Shown here: in pieces, positions 26,423 to 36,356 of the stretch
How the letters are laid out: each line of letters opens with the position of its first letter
Position numbering within the stretch: position 1 is the stretch's first letter
Source: Cyclobacterium xiamenense
GTDB taxonomy: Bacteria; Bacteroidota; Bacteroidia; Cytophagales; Cyclobacteriaceae
Direction of reading: 5' to 3'
NCBI RefSeq assembly: GCF_009467825.1
Contig: NZ_WIOK01000007.1
Span: forward strand, 1 to 64,000
Length of the DNA stretch: 64,000 nt
Translations under genes and position numbers: made by a program
Notes under the pieces: generated by a model
The model's database searches: none
Seen by the model: the letters and a program-made list of their open reading frames with translations, nothing else
What the model was told of the DNA's origin: nothing

Positions 26423-27979
26423 TTGTTCACTTATTTAAAAAAGATGTTTTTCATGAATGGGATTGATAGTATACTAGCGAAATATCCATTAGTAAGAAAA
26501 GTTGCTTTTTTTCATTCGCATATTTTATGGCCTAGTCATTTTGAGACGGAATTGGAGTTGATAGAAAAGTTCCAGGAAAGAGGAATAACAGGTGTGAATT
26601 TTGTCTGCAATGATGCACTTAAATCGTGTGACCTAAACGCTACAAGTGATATTAATACCTGTTCCAAATGCATGCAAAGTAGGAAGAAGGGTCTAAGTCT
26701 TGCAAAATGTACGTTTAAATCTATTCCTATTAAACTGGAAGACTACACATTCGATCTTTCAAAGGATATTACGGTTGGTGAATTCAGGTCTATCCGCTAT
26801 AAAAGTTTTGATGTAGGATATGCGGTATTATCGACAATTGTTTCTCGGTATAGGGATCCATATATTACGATAGATAAGTACCGAGAAGAAATAGAAATAC
26901 TAGCTAAGAATGCTATTGCGGTGTACGAATTTTTTTCAGAACAACTGACACGTATCCAACCCGATTTGGTTATTCTGTTTAATGGTCGTTATACCTATAC
27001 TCGCGCCCTTTTGCGAGCCTGTGAAGCAGTTGGGATAAAGTTTTTCACCCATGAGCGAGGAGCAAATCAAGGTAAATACATGCTATTTGAAAATACGCTT
27101 CCGCATGATATAACTTATTTTCAACAATGCATGAACGAAAGTTGGGAGGGGAGCACACACCCTGTTCCCCAAAGAATTGAAATTGCGAAAAAGTTTTATG
27201 AAGATAGGAGTAAGGGGAAATCTCAAAGTTGGTTTTCATTTACTGAAAATCAAAAAGCCGGTTTATTACCTGCGGAGTGGAATGCCAATAACTACAATGT
27301 TGTTTTGTTTTTGTCCTCGGAGGATGAATTTATTGCGATTGGGGATAAGTGGATCTCGCCGTTGTTCACAAATCAGTTAGAAGGTTTGCGGTACATCTTT
27401 TCGAAGCAATGTGATCCAGGTAATTTTAAATATTACATTCGTATACATCCAAACTCCAGAACTGCTGCTGAATTTGTAAAAAATGTATGTCGGTTCGAAT
27501 CGAATCGAATACGGATAATTTTGCCGGACTCCCCGATAAGTACCTACCAATTATTGTTCAATGCAAATAAAGTAGTCACATTCGGCTCCTCAGTCGGTAT
27601 AGAAGCTACTTTTTGGGGTATTCCTTCGATAAACTTGGGAGTGTCTTTTTATAAACAGCTAGATGTAACATACAATCCACCCAGCAGGGAAAGTGTTATT
27701 CCAATGATCACTGACCGGAAACTACCGCCCAAGAACAAGTCGGGAACGTATAAGTATGCCTATCACCTGAGTACCTTCGGTTATGAATTTGAGGTCTACA
27801 GGTCCGATTCATTGATGTCAGGTACCTATCGGGGTTATAATTTGCAAGCTATTCCAAGACTATCACAAATAGCTTTTTCAAATCATATTAAACGGCCGGT
27901 TTTTATAAATAGATTGTTAATGAAGGCGGAAATTATACTTCGGTATTATTTGCACTTAAAACGAACCGTTTCAAGATGA
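26423..27979 (+). CDS. Putative GT-B glycosyltransferase, capsule KpsS/pseudaminyltransferase-like
   Basis: This 518-residue soluble protein has an N-terminal fold with four conserved Cys (CNDALKSCDLN, CSKCMQS) and RIQPDLVILFNGRYTYTRALLRAC. Then come FFTHERGANQG, IRIHPNS and the nucleotide-site pattern KVVTFGSSVGIEATFWGIPSI, as in capsule-type GT-B transferases. Lying directly after the pse genes, it is a candidate CMP-nonulosonate transferase; that specificity is inference. Alternative starts at 26444 and 26453 are possible. It overlaps the next gene by four bases. Confidence 0.65.
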   Translation: MFTYLKKMFFMNGIDSILAKYPLVRKVAFFHSHILWPSHFETELELIEKFQERGITGVNFVCNDALKSCDLNATSDINTCSKCMQSRKKGLSLAKCTFKSIPIKLEDYTFDLSKDITVGEFRSIRYKSFDVGYAVLSTIVSRYRDPYITIDKYREEIEILAKNAIAVYEFFSEQLTRIQPDLVILFNGRYTYTRALLRACEAVGIKFFTHERGANQGKYMLFENTLPHDITYFQQCMNESWEGSTHPVPQRIEIAKKFYEDRSKGKSQSWFSFTENQKAGLLPAEWNANNYNVVLFLSSEDEFIAIGDKWISPLFTNQLEGLRYIFSKQCDPGNFKYYIRIHPNSRTAAEFVKNVCRFESNRIRIILPDSPISTYQLLFNANKVVTFGSSVGIEATFWGIPSINLGVSFYKQLDVTYNPPSRESVIPMITDRKLPPKNKSGTYKYAYHLSTFGYEFEVYRSDSLMSGTYRGYNLQAIPRLSQIAFSNHIKRPVFINRLLMKAEIILRYYLHLKRTVSR

Positions 27980-28902
27980 TCGATAAACCGTATTTTTCGG
28001 TAATGATACCCACCTATAACTGCGCTCAGTACCTGCGCAAGACGCTTCATTCGGTGTTGCAGCAGGATTTGGGGATAGACCTTATGCAGGTTGAGGTCAT
28101 CGATGACTGCTCCTCGGACAATGTCGCCGAAGTGGTGCAGGAATTTGGGCGTGACAGGGTTGGTTTCTATCGGCAAAAGGCGAATGTTGGCCATGTTCGA
28201 AATTTTGAAACTGCATGGAAGCGGGCAAAGGGAAAAGTGGTCCATTTGTTGCACGGAGACGATTTCGTACTGCCTGGATTTTATACGTCTATGATGGAGA
28301 TGTATGAAAGGTACCCCGATATTGGAGCCAGTTATTGCCGGCACTTTTTTGTAGACGAGTTAAATGATATCCTAGGTATTTCTCAGAAGGAAGCTATTCA
28401 AGATACCGTATTTTATGAGTATCACAAGAGTCTACTGCAGGGACAGCGCATTCAGACGCCATCCATTACCGTTAAAAGAGAGGTATTCGAGAAAATGGGT
28501 GGATTTAATGATAAGTTGGCCTGGACAGAGGACTGGGAGATGTGGGTACGGATCTGCAAACACTATCCCATTGGTTATATCAAGAATCCATTTGCCGCTT
28601 ATCGAATTCATCAAGTTTCAAGTACAGGTGCAAAAGCCCTTACGGGAGAAAATGTGCGGGATTTATTTCGTTTGAAGCAAATTTTTTTAGACTCGATTGT
28701 GGAACCTGCGGAAAGGCCTGCTTTTGAGCGATCTTTCCGACGTGTGATTTTCAAGGTAGCGGAAAGTAACTACCTACAATGCAAGAAGCTTGACAACCCC
28801 AACGCTAAAACGCATCTACGGATGATGGGCAGGCACGCAGAAACAAAGGTTAAAGGTCTGTTCTATTTTATTAAATACTTGTTATTGAGCCTTGGATACT
28901 AG
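27976..28902 (+). CDS. Family 2 glycosyltransferase
   Basis: This 308-residue GT-A enzyme begins FSVMIPTYNCAQYLRKTLHSV with the nucleotide motif VIDDCSSDN and metal-binding LLHGDDFVLPGF, and has an acceptor-site segment LAWTEDWEMWVRI. It would add one sugar from a nucleotide donor to the growing lipid-linked oligosaccharide on the cytoplasmic face. Donor and acceptor cannot be read from sequence. It is overlapped at both ends by neighbouring transferases. Confidence 0.9.
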   Translation: MIDKPYFSVMIPTYNCAQYLRKTLHSVLQQDLGIDLMQVEVIDDCSSDNVAEVVQEFGRDRVGFYRQKANVGHVRNFETAWKRAKGKVVHLLHGDDFVLPGFYTSMMEMYERYPDIGASYCRHFFVDELNDILGISQKEAIQDTVFYEYHKSLLQGQRIQTPSITVKREVFEKMGGFNDKLAWTEDWEMWVRICKHYPIGYIKNPFAAYRIHQVSSTGAKALTGENVRDLFRLKQIFLDSIVEPAERPAFERSFRRVIFKVAESNYLQCKKLDNPNAKTHLRMMGRHAETKVKGLFYFIKYLLLSLGY

Positions 28903-29857
28903 TGTGGTAATTTGCTGTTATAATAGTGCTGCGCGAATCGTACCTACATTGACGCATCTGGCAGCGCAGGAATTAGGTAGTTTATCCTGTGAGTTGCTGC
29001 TTGTGGATAATAAGTGTACCGATGATACCGTTTCTGTAGTGGAGAAAACCTGGCAGGACTTAGGCAGCCCGTATCCGTTGATCCTTGTTGACGAACCGAA
29101 ACCCGGGCTTTCACACGCCCGAAAAACAGGAGTGGGGGCCGCTTCGGGAGCTTTTATTGTGTTTTGTGATGATGACAACTGGCTATCACCCGGATACCTG
29201 CATGAGGTGGCTAATCTCTTTCAGAAATATCCGCGAGTAGGGGCGCTTGGGGGATACGGAATGGCCTGCAGTGATGCAGCGTTTCCAGACTGGTTTTCCG
29301 CATTCCAACACGGATATGCGGTAGGGAAACCTGACTTGGATACTGGATTCCTGCCTTCCGGGATTTACCTCACAGGTGCTGGGATGGCGGTTCGCCGGGA
29401 ACTATTCCTGAAGCTGTTTGATCGACAAGATTCCTTGCTAACCGATCGCGCCGGTAAGGAACTTTCCTCCGGAGGGGATACGGAGATTTGCCTGCGTGTC
29501 TTACTTTCCGGCTACTCGCTGTACTATTCGAATGACTTGCACTTCAGGCATTTTATACCAAAAAGTAGGCTGCGTCCAGAATACCGGGATCGGTTATTTC
29601 AGGGGTTCACATCGGGTGCCTCACAAATAAACGCATACGAATTGCTCTGGCAGCTAAAGCGGGCAAGTTTCGCTTCGAAGGTAGGTGCACTAGTGAAAGC
29701 AAGTTTTCGTTTGCCTTTCTCTCGATTGGGTCTGGTAGCGCGCTGGGATGCTCGGCGGGATGCAGCGGTCATTTTTGCCCTGACAGGCTGTTTTTCCCGG
29801 TGGGCAGATACCTGTGTGATTCAGATTTGTAATGGCATGCCGATTCAACTATGGTAA
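28892..29857 (+). CDS. Family 2 glycosyltransferase
   Basis: This 321-residue GT2 protein has VVICCYNSAARIVPTL, LLVDNKCTDDT, FIVFCDDDNWLSPGYL (DDD metal site) and the later GGDTEICLRV. The only starts that keep the first strand are TTG at 28892 and GTG at 28904; both overlap or abut the previous gene's end, consistent with coupled translation. A C-terminal hydrophobic stretch (SFRLPFSRLGLVARW) may touch the membrane. Sugar specificity unknown. Confidence 0.88.
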   Translation: MDTSVVICCYNSAARIVPTLTHLAAQELGSLSCELLLVDNKCTDDTVSVVEKTWQDLGSPYPLILVDEPKPGLSHARKTGVGAASGAFIVFCDDDNWLSPGYLHEVANLFQKYPRVGALGGYGMACSDAAFPDWFSAFQHGYAVGKPDLDTGFLPSGIYLTGAGMAVRRELFLKLFDRQDSLLTDRAGKELSSGGDTEICLRVLLSGYSLYYSNDLHFRHFIPKSRLRPEYRDRLFQGFTSGASQINAYELLWQLKRASFASKVGALVKASFRLPFSRLGLVARWDARRDAAVIFALTGCFSRWADTCVIQICNGMPIQLW

Positions 29858-30816
29858 AAATTAAATTTGTTGATTTCTGGAAAAATTTTGATCCGGAAGA
29901 TAATTACTTCATCCATTTTTTTAGAAAACATTTTGATGTGAAATTGTCGGATGATCCGGACCTGGTGATTTTTTCCGTATACGGTTACGCACACTTAAAC
30001 TACCAGGATCGCATCACCCTCTGCTTTACGGGAGAAAATGTACTACCAGATTTTAATCGAGCGGACTACGCGCTGGGCTTTCATCACCTGGAGTTCCCGA
30101 ACCGATACCTGCGGTTTCCGCTGTATGTCATCTATCCGGGATTCGAGCGATTGCCTTTTACATCTCCCGAATTGGATTCCGGTAAGCTATCGGATCGCAA
30201 ATTTTGCAATTTTGTGTATTCCAATGCCAGCAACGCCGATCCCACGCGAACGGATTTTTTTAAGAGATTAGCGAGATATAAAAAAGTAGATGCGGGAGGG
30301 ATGCACCTAAATAATTTGGGCTACCGGGTAAAGGATAAACAGGCCTTTATTAAAAACTATAAGTTTACGATTGCCTTTGAAAATAGTTCCAGTCCGGGCT
30401 ACACCACCGAAAAGCTAATGGAGCCCATGGTAGCAAATAGTTTGCCCATCTATTACGGAAATCCGCTCGTCAATCACGATTTTAATGCGGAGTCCTTTAT
30501 TTGGATGAAGGATCATCGGGAGGTGGACCGGGTTATTGAGGAAATCATATCCCTCGATCAAAGCGAGGACCTGTACCTGGAAAAGTTGAGGCAGCCCTGG
30601 CTAACTCCCGATCAGGCGGCGGTAAATTGGGAAGCGCGCTTAGTTGATTTTGTCCGGCCTATAGTTACCAATCCGGTGAAGCAAAACCCAGGCCATGGCT
30701 TCTTGGTACATCAGAATGAAACGCTGGATTGCATGCACGAGCTGTATAAAAAACGCATGCGGTTGAATCAAAAGAAGCGCTTGATAAAAAAAATGATTTC
30801 GTTTGGAAAATACTGA
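29851..30816 (+). CDS. GT10 alpha-1,3/1,4-fucosyltransferase family protein
   Basis: This 321-residue protein has the GT10 signature in its C-terminal half: KFTIAFENSSSPGYTTEKL followed by MEPMVANSLPIYYGNPLV, with an upstream FTGENVLPDFNRADYALGF. The family transfers fucose, or a related 6-deoxysugar, from GDP-sugar to GlcNAc-type acceptors. No gmd or fcl genes for GDP-fucose are visible here, so the donor must come from elsewhere. It overlaps its neighbours by 7 and 14 bases. Confidence 0.88.
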   Translation: MVKIKFVDFWKNFDPEDNYFIHFFRKHFDVKLSDDPDLVIFSVYGYAHLNYQDRITLCFTGENVLPDFNRADYALGFHHLEFPNRYLRFPLYVIYPGFERLPFTSPELDSGKLSDRKFCNFVYSNASNADPTRTDFFKRLARYKKVDAGGMHLNNLGYRVKDKQAFIKNYKFTIAFENSSSPGYTTEKLMEPMVANSLPIYYGNPLVNHDFNAESFIWMKDHREVDRVIEEIISLDQSEDLYLEKLRQPWLTPDQAAVNWEARLVDFVRPIVTNPVKQNPGHGFLVHQNETLDCMHELYKKRMRLNQKKRLIKKMISFGKY

Positions 30817-31753
30817 GATCACGGTTGGTGTGGTCACCTACAATTCGGCTGATTTTGTAGAAGAGACATTGGAGAGCGTTGCGAACCAGCGCCATCCATT
30901 GATTCATTTGGTAGTCTCAGACGATGGATCCACGGATCGGACGCTGGAAATTATCGATCGATGGATCGCACTGGATCGTGTGAGGTGCCGATTTCTTTCC
31001 ATTGAACTGGTCACCGTCCCTAAGAATACGGGTGTGTCTGCCAACTGCAACCGAGTCATCGAGGCGTCCAAAACGGATTGGATAAAGTTTATTGCCGGAG
31101 ATGATGTACTTTTACCCAATTGCCTGGTCGACAACCTTGAATTCGTGCAGAACAATCGCAATGTGTTGGTGGTGTTTAGTCAGGTTAAGGTGTATCAGGA
31201 TGCGTTTCTGGAAAAGAGGTATCTCCGAACGACTCCCGGGAATTTCCCGAATAACCTCTTTCATCCGGCGTATAGTGCCCGGACTCAGTTCGAAATTTTG
31301 CTGGAATCGGACCGAATTCATTTTACACCTTCGTATTTTTTTAACAGAAAGATCCACCGGCAAGTAGGAGGGTATGACCCGGAAAACAAATTGGTAGAAG
31401 ATTATCCCATGTGGCTAAAGCTGACACAGGCTGGAATTCGCCTATACTACTTCCACAAGCCAACGGTAGGCTACCGGGTTCACCGGCATGCGACTAATAA
31501 TACCGGAGAGGTGCTTTTCAAACCTTCGGTGATAAATTCTTACCTGGTGCGAGCGAAATACGCGCATCCGCACTTGCACTGGCTGCAGGTGAAGCAGGAA
31601 AACTGGGCCTATCGTATTAGTAAATTCTTCCTTGCAAGAAAGTGGATGGATCCCAATCCCTTGAATCGCTTTTTTTACCGATGGTGTACGGTGTTTGGCA
31701 ACCCTTTTTTCTGGATGAATGTCTTTCGTAAACGGGTATTCCATGGAAGGTAA
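30803..31753 (+). CDS. Family 2 glycosyltransferase
   Basis: This 316-residue GT-A transferase starts at a TTG within the GT10 gene. It shows ITVGVVTYNSADFVEETLESV, VVSDDGSTDRT, IKFIAGDDVLLPN (GDD metal site) and KLVEDYPMWLKLTQAG. The start choice keeps the first beta strand and gives a 14-base overlap. The gene that follows is the internally deleted duplicate described next. Specificity unknown. Confidence 0.88.
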   Translation: MENTEITVGVVTYNSADFVEETLESVANQRHPLIHLVVSDDGSTDRTLEIIDRWIALDRVRCRFLSIELVTVPKNTGVSANCNRVIEASKTDWIKFIAGDDVLLPNCLVDNLEFVQNNRNVLVVFSQVKVYQDAFLEKRYLRTTPGNFPNNLFHPAYSARTQFEILLESDRIHFTPSYFFNRKIHRQVGGYDPENKLVEDYPMWLKLTQAGIRLYYFHKPTVGYRVHRHATNNTGEVLFKPSVINSYLVRAKYAHPHLHWLQVKQENWAYRISKFFLARKWMDPNPLNRFFYRWCTVFGNPFFWMNVFRKRVFHGR

Positions 31754-31757
31754 GGAG

Positions 31758-32156
31758 ATGAGGTTAAGCATTATTGTTCCCATGTACAAGGTCGCGCCCT
31801 ACGTGGAGCGATGTATTCGAAGCCTGGCCAATCAGGATATGCCTACGGAAGAATACGAGATTATTTGCGTAAACGATGGCTGTTTCGCTGTTCGTGGACC
31901 CGACGTCAAGGATCCGGACTGTTCCTGGGCTATATTGTATAAATCAGCATTATTGAAACAGTATCAAATAGATTATGCCGGGGATGTTCCGTATTCGGAA
32001 GACGGCTTGCTTTTAGGCAAAGTCTGTTCCGTGTCAAAGCGTGTGCAATACTGTGACGATGATTTTTACCAGCGGTCTACCCGACCGGGGAGTGCGACGA
32101 ATTCGGAGTTGTTTTACAGTAAACAGGCGACAAAAGGGCTTTTAAATATGCGGTAG
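31758..32156 (+). pseudogene. Internally deleted copy of the GT2 gene at 33394
   Basis: This 132-residue frame is nearly identical over its first 41 residues to the intact transferase at 33394 (LSIIVPMYKVAPYV, EEYEIICVNDG), then jumps to FAVRGP, skipping 106 codons. The deletion removes IDPDDY, the metal-binding motif, and most of the nucleotide site, so catalysis is not possible. Homology resumes and runs to SELFYSKQAT before diverging into a premature stop. The junction is after base 31880. It keeps the ATG start that the intact copy lacks. Confidence 0.93.
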
Positions 32157-32460
32157 GATTTAAAAAAATGTAGTTAAAGTCATTGAAATCTTCGCCCGTC
32201 GAAAATAACTAATTATTTAAATACGAAAGTATAGATTTGCGTATATGGCCTATTTTAGAATTGATAGATAATTCAAGTTTGAGTAAAGGATGCTATATAA
32301 TTAAAATAAAAGGTATTCTATTTTACACTGTTTGATGGTATCATAATTAACTTTTTAAAGACAAAAAGGTCATATGCACGTCATTTTTTGGCATTAAAGC
32401 CTTTATAAAAAAGTATTTAGTAATATCTTAGGTTTCGAAAGAATTAAAAGATAATTAAAA
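32157..32460. other. AT-rich spacer before the fucosyltransferase-like gene
   Basis: About 300 AT-rich bases between the deleted transferase copy and the next gene. I see no gene or convincing hairpin. The composition matches the downstream gene rather than the locus, so it probably entered with that gene and may contain its promoter. Confidence 0.45.
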
Positions 32461-33381
32461 ATGAAGAAATTGAATAGGGTATTTCGTTTTTTAGTTCATA
32501 ATCTTATTTTATTAAAAAAATATAATTTTACTGGTAACGCTATTCCGAATTCTCTTGTTTATCATATAGATGGTTCAAGGCTGAATATGGGTCTTGCAGA
32601 TAGGTTTAGGCAAGTCCTTGGAGTTTATGCTCTAGCAAAAAAGCATAATAAAATTTTTAAATTTAAAATGACGGCTCCATTTGATATTGAAGAATATTTA
32701 GAGCCAAGGTCATATAATTGGAAAATTCATGATCAATTTTTAAGTTTTAATATTTTCAAAACTAGACTGCTATATATTGGATATTTTTCTAAGATTTATA
32801 CTGAAAAATTTGTTTCCAAATCTAAAAAACAAGTCTATTTGTATTCATCTACTCACTTTAGTTGGGTTTCTGATTTTGGATATTCCTATAAAGAATTGTT
32901 CCATGAACTTTTTAAACCTTCGGAAAAAATTAATCAGATAGTAGCGAATTATATTGCTGAATATCAGGGCTGGGATACACTTCATTTTAGATTCATAGGA
33001 TTGTTAGGTGATTTTAACGAGCGTAATGTCAATATTCTTACGGAAATTGAAAAATATAAATTGGTCGCAAAGTGCAAGAAATTTGTAATAGAGTATTTAG
33101 AAAAACATAAAAAAAACACGTTTGTTTGTTCAGGTTCCGTGACTTTTCTAAATGAAATTAAAGAAATGCCAGGTATAATAACAGTGCCTGGAACACCTAA
33201 GCACTTGGATTTCAACGTTGGAATACATGACAAAGACTTTCACAAAGAGTTTTTAGATTTTTTTTTAATTTCACAAAGCGATTCTATTTTATCTGTGTCC
33301 ACTCGGGAAATGTATAGATCGGATTTTCCGGTATTCGCAGCAGCAATAAATGATGTTCCATTTAGTAGAGTACAAATTTAA
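32461..33381 (+). CDS. Putative fucosyltransferase-like glycosyltransferase (AT-rich insert)
   Basis: This 306-residue protein has RLNMGLADRFRQVLGVYALA, a loop like the G-L-x-x-R-x donor site of GT11/NodZ-type fucosyltransferases. It also has a central HFRFIGLLGDFNERN where those enzymes have H-x-R-x-G-D, and a final DSILSVSTREMYRSDFPVFA resembling their conserved C-terminal motif. The family assignment is tentative. The gene is much more AT-rich than its neighbours and lies exactly between the two copies of a GT2 gene, so it looks like an inserted cassette. Confidence 0.55.
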   Translation: MKKLNRVFRFLVHNLILLKKYNFTGNAIPNSLVYHIDGSRLNMGLADRFRQVLGVYALAKKHNKIFKFKMTAPFDIEEYLEPRSYNWKIHDQFLSFNIFKTRLLYIGYFSKIYTEKFVSKSKKQVYLYSSTHFSWVSDFGYSYKELFHELFKPSEKINQIVANYIAEYQGWDTLHFRFIGLLGDFNERNVNILTEIEKYKLVAKCKKFVIEYLEKHKKNTFVCSGSVTFLNEIKEMPGIITVPGTPKHLDFNVGIHDKDFHKEFLDFFLISQSDSILSVSTREMYRSDFPVFAAAINDVPFSRVQI

Positions 33382-33393
33382 CTTTCGTAAATT

Positions 33394-34401
33394 TTGAATT
33401 TAAGTATTATTGTTCCCATGTACAAGGTCGCGCCCTACGTGGATCGATGTATTCGAAGCCTGGCCAATCAGGATATGCCTACGGAAGAATACGAGATTAT
33501 CTGTGTGAACGATGGCTCCCCGGACAATTGCAAGGAAATCATCGAAGGTTTGCAGCAGGAAATACCCAACCTTATACTGCTAAATCAGGAAAATCAGGGG
33601 GTATCCATGGCGAGGAATAATGCCATGGCTATAGCCAAAGGCAAATACCTCTTGCCTATTGATCCTGATGATTACCTGGTATCCAACTGCCTAAAAAATG
33701 CCCTGGTTCAAGCAGATTCGAAAAATTTAGATGTGCTGTATTGCGCATTTGAGATATTTGATGAAAATCATACATCTGTTTGGCGTACAGATTATTCGTT
33801 ATTGATCGGAAGAGTGGATAACGGCTACAAGGGGTATTTCGCTGTTCGTGGACCCAAGGTCAAGGATCCGGATCGTTCTGTGGCCATATTGTATAAATCA
33901 GCATTATTGACAAAGTATCAAATAGATTATCCCAGGGATGTTCCGTTTTTAGAAGACGGCTTGTTTTTAGGCAAAGTTTTTTCCGTGGCAAGTCGGGTTG
34001 GGTACAGTGACGATGATTTTTACCAGCGGACCACCCGACCGGGGAGTGCGACGAATTCGGAGTTGTTTTACAGTGAACAGGCGACAACTGGTTTTTTAAA
34101 CGCACTGCAGGAGTTAGCGACCCATAGATCTAACATTTTTCTTGAGGTATCGGAAAAGCGGTTGTTAAATCACGTGAAAGCAAAGTTTCTATTTCTATTA
34201 GTAATACCGTTGATAGATGCTGGAAAGAAGAAACGGTATTTACAAGTGATCGATCTAATCGGTTTAAAGCAAGATCATGAGCTATCAATAGATGGAGTTA
34301 GTGGTTATTATAGATTTATAGGATTATTTTATAAGATGAGTCCGATTCTATTTTGGTACCTGTATAAGCCGGTTGCTAAGCTGGGCAGATTGATTTATTA
34401 G
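33394..34401 (+). CDS. Family 2 glycosyltransferase (intact copy)
   Basis: This 335-residue GT2 enzyme has LSIIVPMYKVAPYVDRC, CVNDGSPDNC, LLPIDPDDYLVSN (DPDD metal site) and LEDGLFLGKVF. The only usable start is a TTG, because the duplicated segment begins two codons later and excludes the original ATG, which survives in the deleted copy at 31758. So this gene seems to have lost its native start when the AT-rich cassette was placed in front of it. A 196-base gap follows before the dideoxyhexose genes. Confidence 0.88.
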   Translation: MNLSIIVPMYKVAPYVDRCIRSLANQDMPTEEYEIICVNDGSPDNCKEIIEGLQQEIPNLILLNQENQGVSMARNNAMAIAKGKYLLPIDPDDYLVSNCLKNALVQADSKNLDVLYCAFEIFDENHTSVWRTDYSLLIGRVDNGYKGYFAVRGPKVKDPDRSVAILYKSALLTKYQIDYPRDVPFLEDGLFLGKVFSVASRVGYSDDDFYQRTTRPGSATNSELFYSEQATTGFLNALQELATHRSNIFLEVSEKRLLNHVKAKFLFLLVIPLIDAGKKKRYLQVIDLIGLKQDHELSIDGVSGYYRFIGLFYKMSPILFWYLYKPVAKLGRLIY

Positions 34402-34597
34402 GTATCTCAATTTATCTCTAAATCTGTTTCGTATTCTTTGTAAAAGTTGGTTAATCAGTCGAAATAGAATAAGCTTTAATAGATTAAAATCACCTGTCAA
34501 GCTATCAAAAACAGCACGTGGTAAGGTCTTCTATTACGTATGTGTTGAGGTTATATTATTTGCAGTTGAATCGCATTTGTCTAGGAATTGGTAAACT

Positions 34598-35572
34598 ATG
34601 TACGAGATACAAACGAGACAGTTTAAAATACAATCAACTAAATCGCATTCTATTTTTGATGATTTTAAACGGCATGGTTGTTTAATCAATCATAGCTGCC
34701 TGAGCGGAAGATGTGGCAATTGTAAAGCGAAAGTAATTGAAGGCGAGAGTCAACTTGTCCTTCCGGAACTTGGCTTAACCGACAGCGAAAAGGAGCAGAA
34801 ATTTATCCTGACCTGCGTTCGAAGGGCTGCTTCCGATATGATTCTTGATTTGGATGTACTCAAAGGCGTAACCTTAGAGGAAGTTAGAACTGTGCCAGCG
34901 AAAATCTCTACCCTGACGAAGGTATCCGAGGATGTCATCAAATTGGTAATGAGACTTCCGCCCGGAGCAGACTTTAAATTTCTTCCTGGCCAATACGTAA
35001 ATTTCATTCGTGGCAGTATCAAAAGAAGTTATTCCATTGGTGGCGTGGAGGGAGAAAACACGCTCGTTTTTTATATAAAAAGATATCTTAAGGGATATAT
35101 GTCGAAGTACCTATTTGAAGAGGCCAGGGAAAACGATTTGCTCCGGATTGAAGGCCCCTTTGGTAGCTTCTTTCTGAGAAGAGATAGTTTAAATACATTG
35201 GTATTTCTTGCCACCGGAACAGGTATCGCTCCGATCCTTTCTATTTTAACCAGTACGGGTAACGAGAAAGTGTTAGAAGATAGAAAGGTGTTTTTGTTTC
35301 AGGGAGGTAGGGTAGAGTCCGACTTGATAGGGCTGAATTATTTTCGAAGTAGTACCATTCATTACTACCCTACTTTATCGAGGGTTCGTTGTGAAGGGTT
35401 TCGCTTTGGTCGCATTCAAAAGTTCATTCTGGATCAGGACATTGATTTAAGTAACGCCACGGTTTATGCCTGTGGGTCGAAGAAAATGATTGAAGATGCA
35501 AAAGAATTACTTTTCTCAAAAGGATTAAGCAGAGGTCAATTTTATGCTGACGCTTTTCTAGAATCAAACTAA
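34598..35572 (+). CDS. ddhD: CDP-6-deoxy-delta-3,4-glucoseen reductase (E3, DdhD/AscD type)
   Basis: This 324-residue protein has an N-terminal plant-type [2Fe-2S] domain (CLSGRCGNC and the fourth Cys in FILTC), an FAD-binding segment with KRSYSIGG and an NAD-binding domain with [15 protein letters not shown]. It passes electrons from NADH to the E1 dehydrase (37424) for C3 deoxygenation in CDP-3,6-dideoxyhexose synthesis. It is the first gene of the five-gene sugar cassette and has the usual length for the family. Confidence 0.92.
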   Translation: MYEIQTRQFKIQSTKSHSIFDDFKRHGCLINHSCLSGRCGNCKAKVIEGESQLVLPELGLTDSEKEQKFILTCVRRAASDMILDLDVLKGVTLEEVRTVPAKISTLTKVSEDVIKLVMRLPPGADFKFLPGQYVNFIRGSIKRSYSIGGVEGENTLVFYIKRYLKGYMSKYLFEEARENDLLRIEGPFGSFFLRRDSLNTLVFLATGTGIAPILSILTSTGNEKVLEDRKVFLFQGGRVESDLIGLNYFRSSTIHYYPTLSRVRCEGFRFGRIQKFILDQDIDLSNATVYACGSKKMIEDAKELLFSKGLSRGQFYADAFLESN

Positions 35573-35579
35573 CGAATTA

Positions 35580-36356
35580 ATGAAAGCTGTAATCTTGGCC
35601 GGTGGCCTGGGAACTCGCCTGAGCGAGGAAACACATTTGAAACCGAAACCTATGGTAGAAATCGGAGGCAAACCTATCCTTTGGCATATAATGAAGATAT
35701 ATTCCGCACATGGGGTAAATGAATTCATTGTTTGCTGTGGTTACAAGGGATACGTGATTAAGGAGTATTTTGCCAATTATTTTTTGCACCAAAGCGACGT
35801 CACCTTCAGCATGGAAACCAATACCATGGAGGTACATCGGAAGCGAGCTGAGCCATGGATTGTCACGCTGGTGGATACGGGAGACGACACGATGACCGGG
35901 GGAAGACTGAAACGGGTGGCAGATTATCTTCAGAATGAGGAATTATTTTGTTTAACCTATGGCGATGGTGTTAGTGATGTTGACGTTACCAAGAGTATTG
36001 ACTTTCACCGGAGGCATGGAAAAATGGCTACGCTGGCCGCTACATTTCCACCGGGCAGGTTTGGTGCCATTGATATTGTAAAGGACCGGGTTTGTAGTTT
36101 TAGAGAGAAGCCCAGAGGTGACGGTGCCCGAATAAATGGGGGGTTCTTTGTTCTTTCACCCCGGGTGATCGATCGAATATCGGGAGACATGTCTATTTGG
36201 GAACAGGAGCCATTGATTGGGCTGGCTGAGGATGGAGAGTTAATGGCATTCACGCACGATGGGTTTTGGTTACCCATGGATACGCTTAGAGATAAAGAAA
36301 AACTGGAGGAATTGTGGGAGTCAGGAAATGCGCCGTGGAAAGTATGGGAGTCATGA
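35580..36356 (+). CDS. ddhA: Glucose-1-phosphate cytidylyltransferase
   Basis: This 258-residue RfbF/DdhA protein starts [19 protein letters not shown] with [19 protein letters not shown], and has [12 protein letters not shown] and the C-terminal [17 protein letters not shown], all diagnostic. It makes CDP-glucose from CTP and glucose-1-phosphate. Its TGA overlaps the ATG of the dehydratase gene by four bases. Confidence 0.95.
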   Translation: MKAVILAGGLGTRLSEETHLKPKPMVEIGGKPILWHIMKIYSAHGVNEFIVCCGYKGYVIKEYFANYFLHQSDVTFSMETNTMEVHRKRAEPWIVTLVDTGDDTMTGGRLKRVADYLQNEELFCLTYGDGVSDVDVTKSIDFHRRHGKMATLAATFPPGRFGAIDIVKDRVCSFREKPRGDGARINGGFFVLSPRVIDRISGDMSIWEQEPLIGLAEDGELMAFTHDGFWLPMDTLRDKEKLEELWESGNAPWKVWES

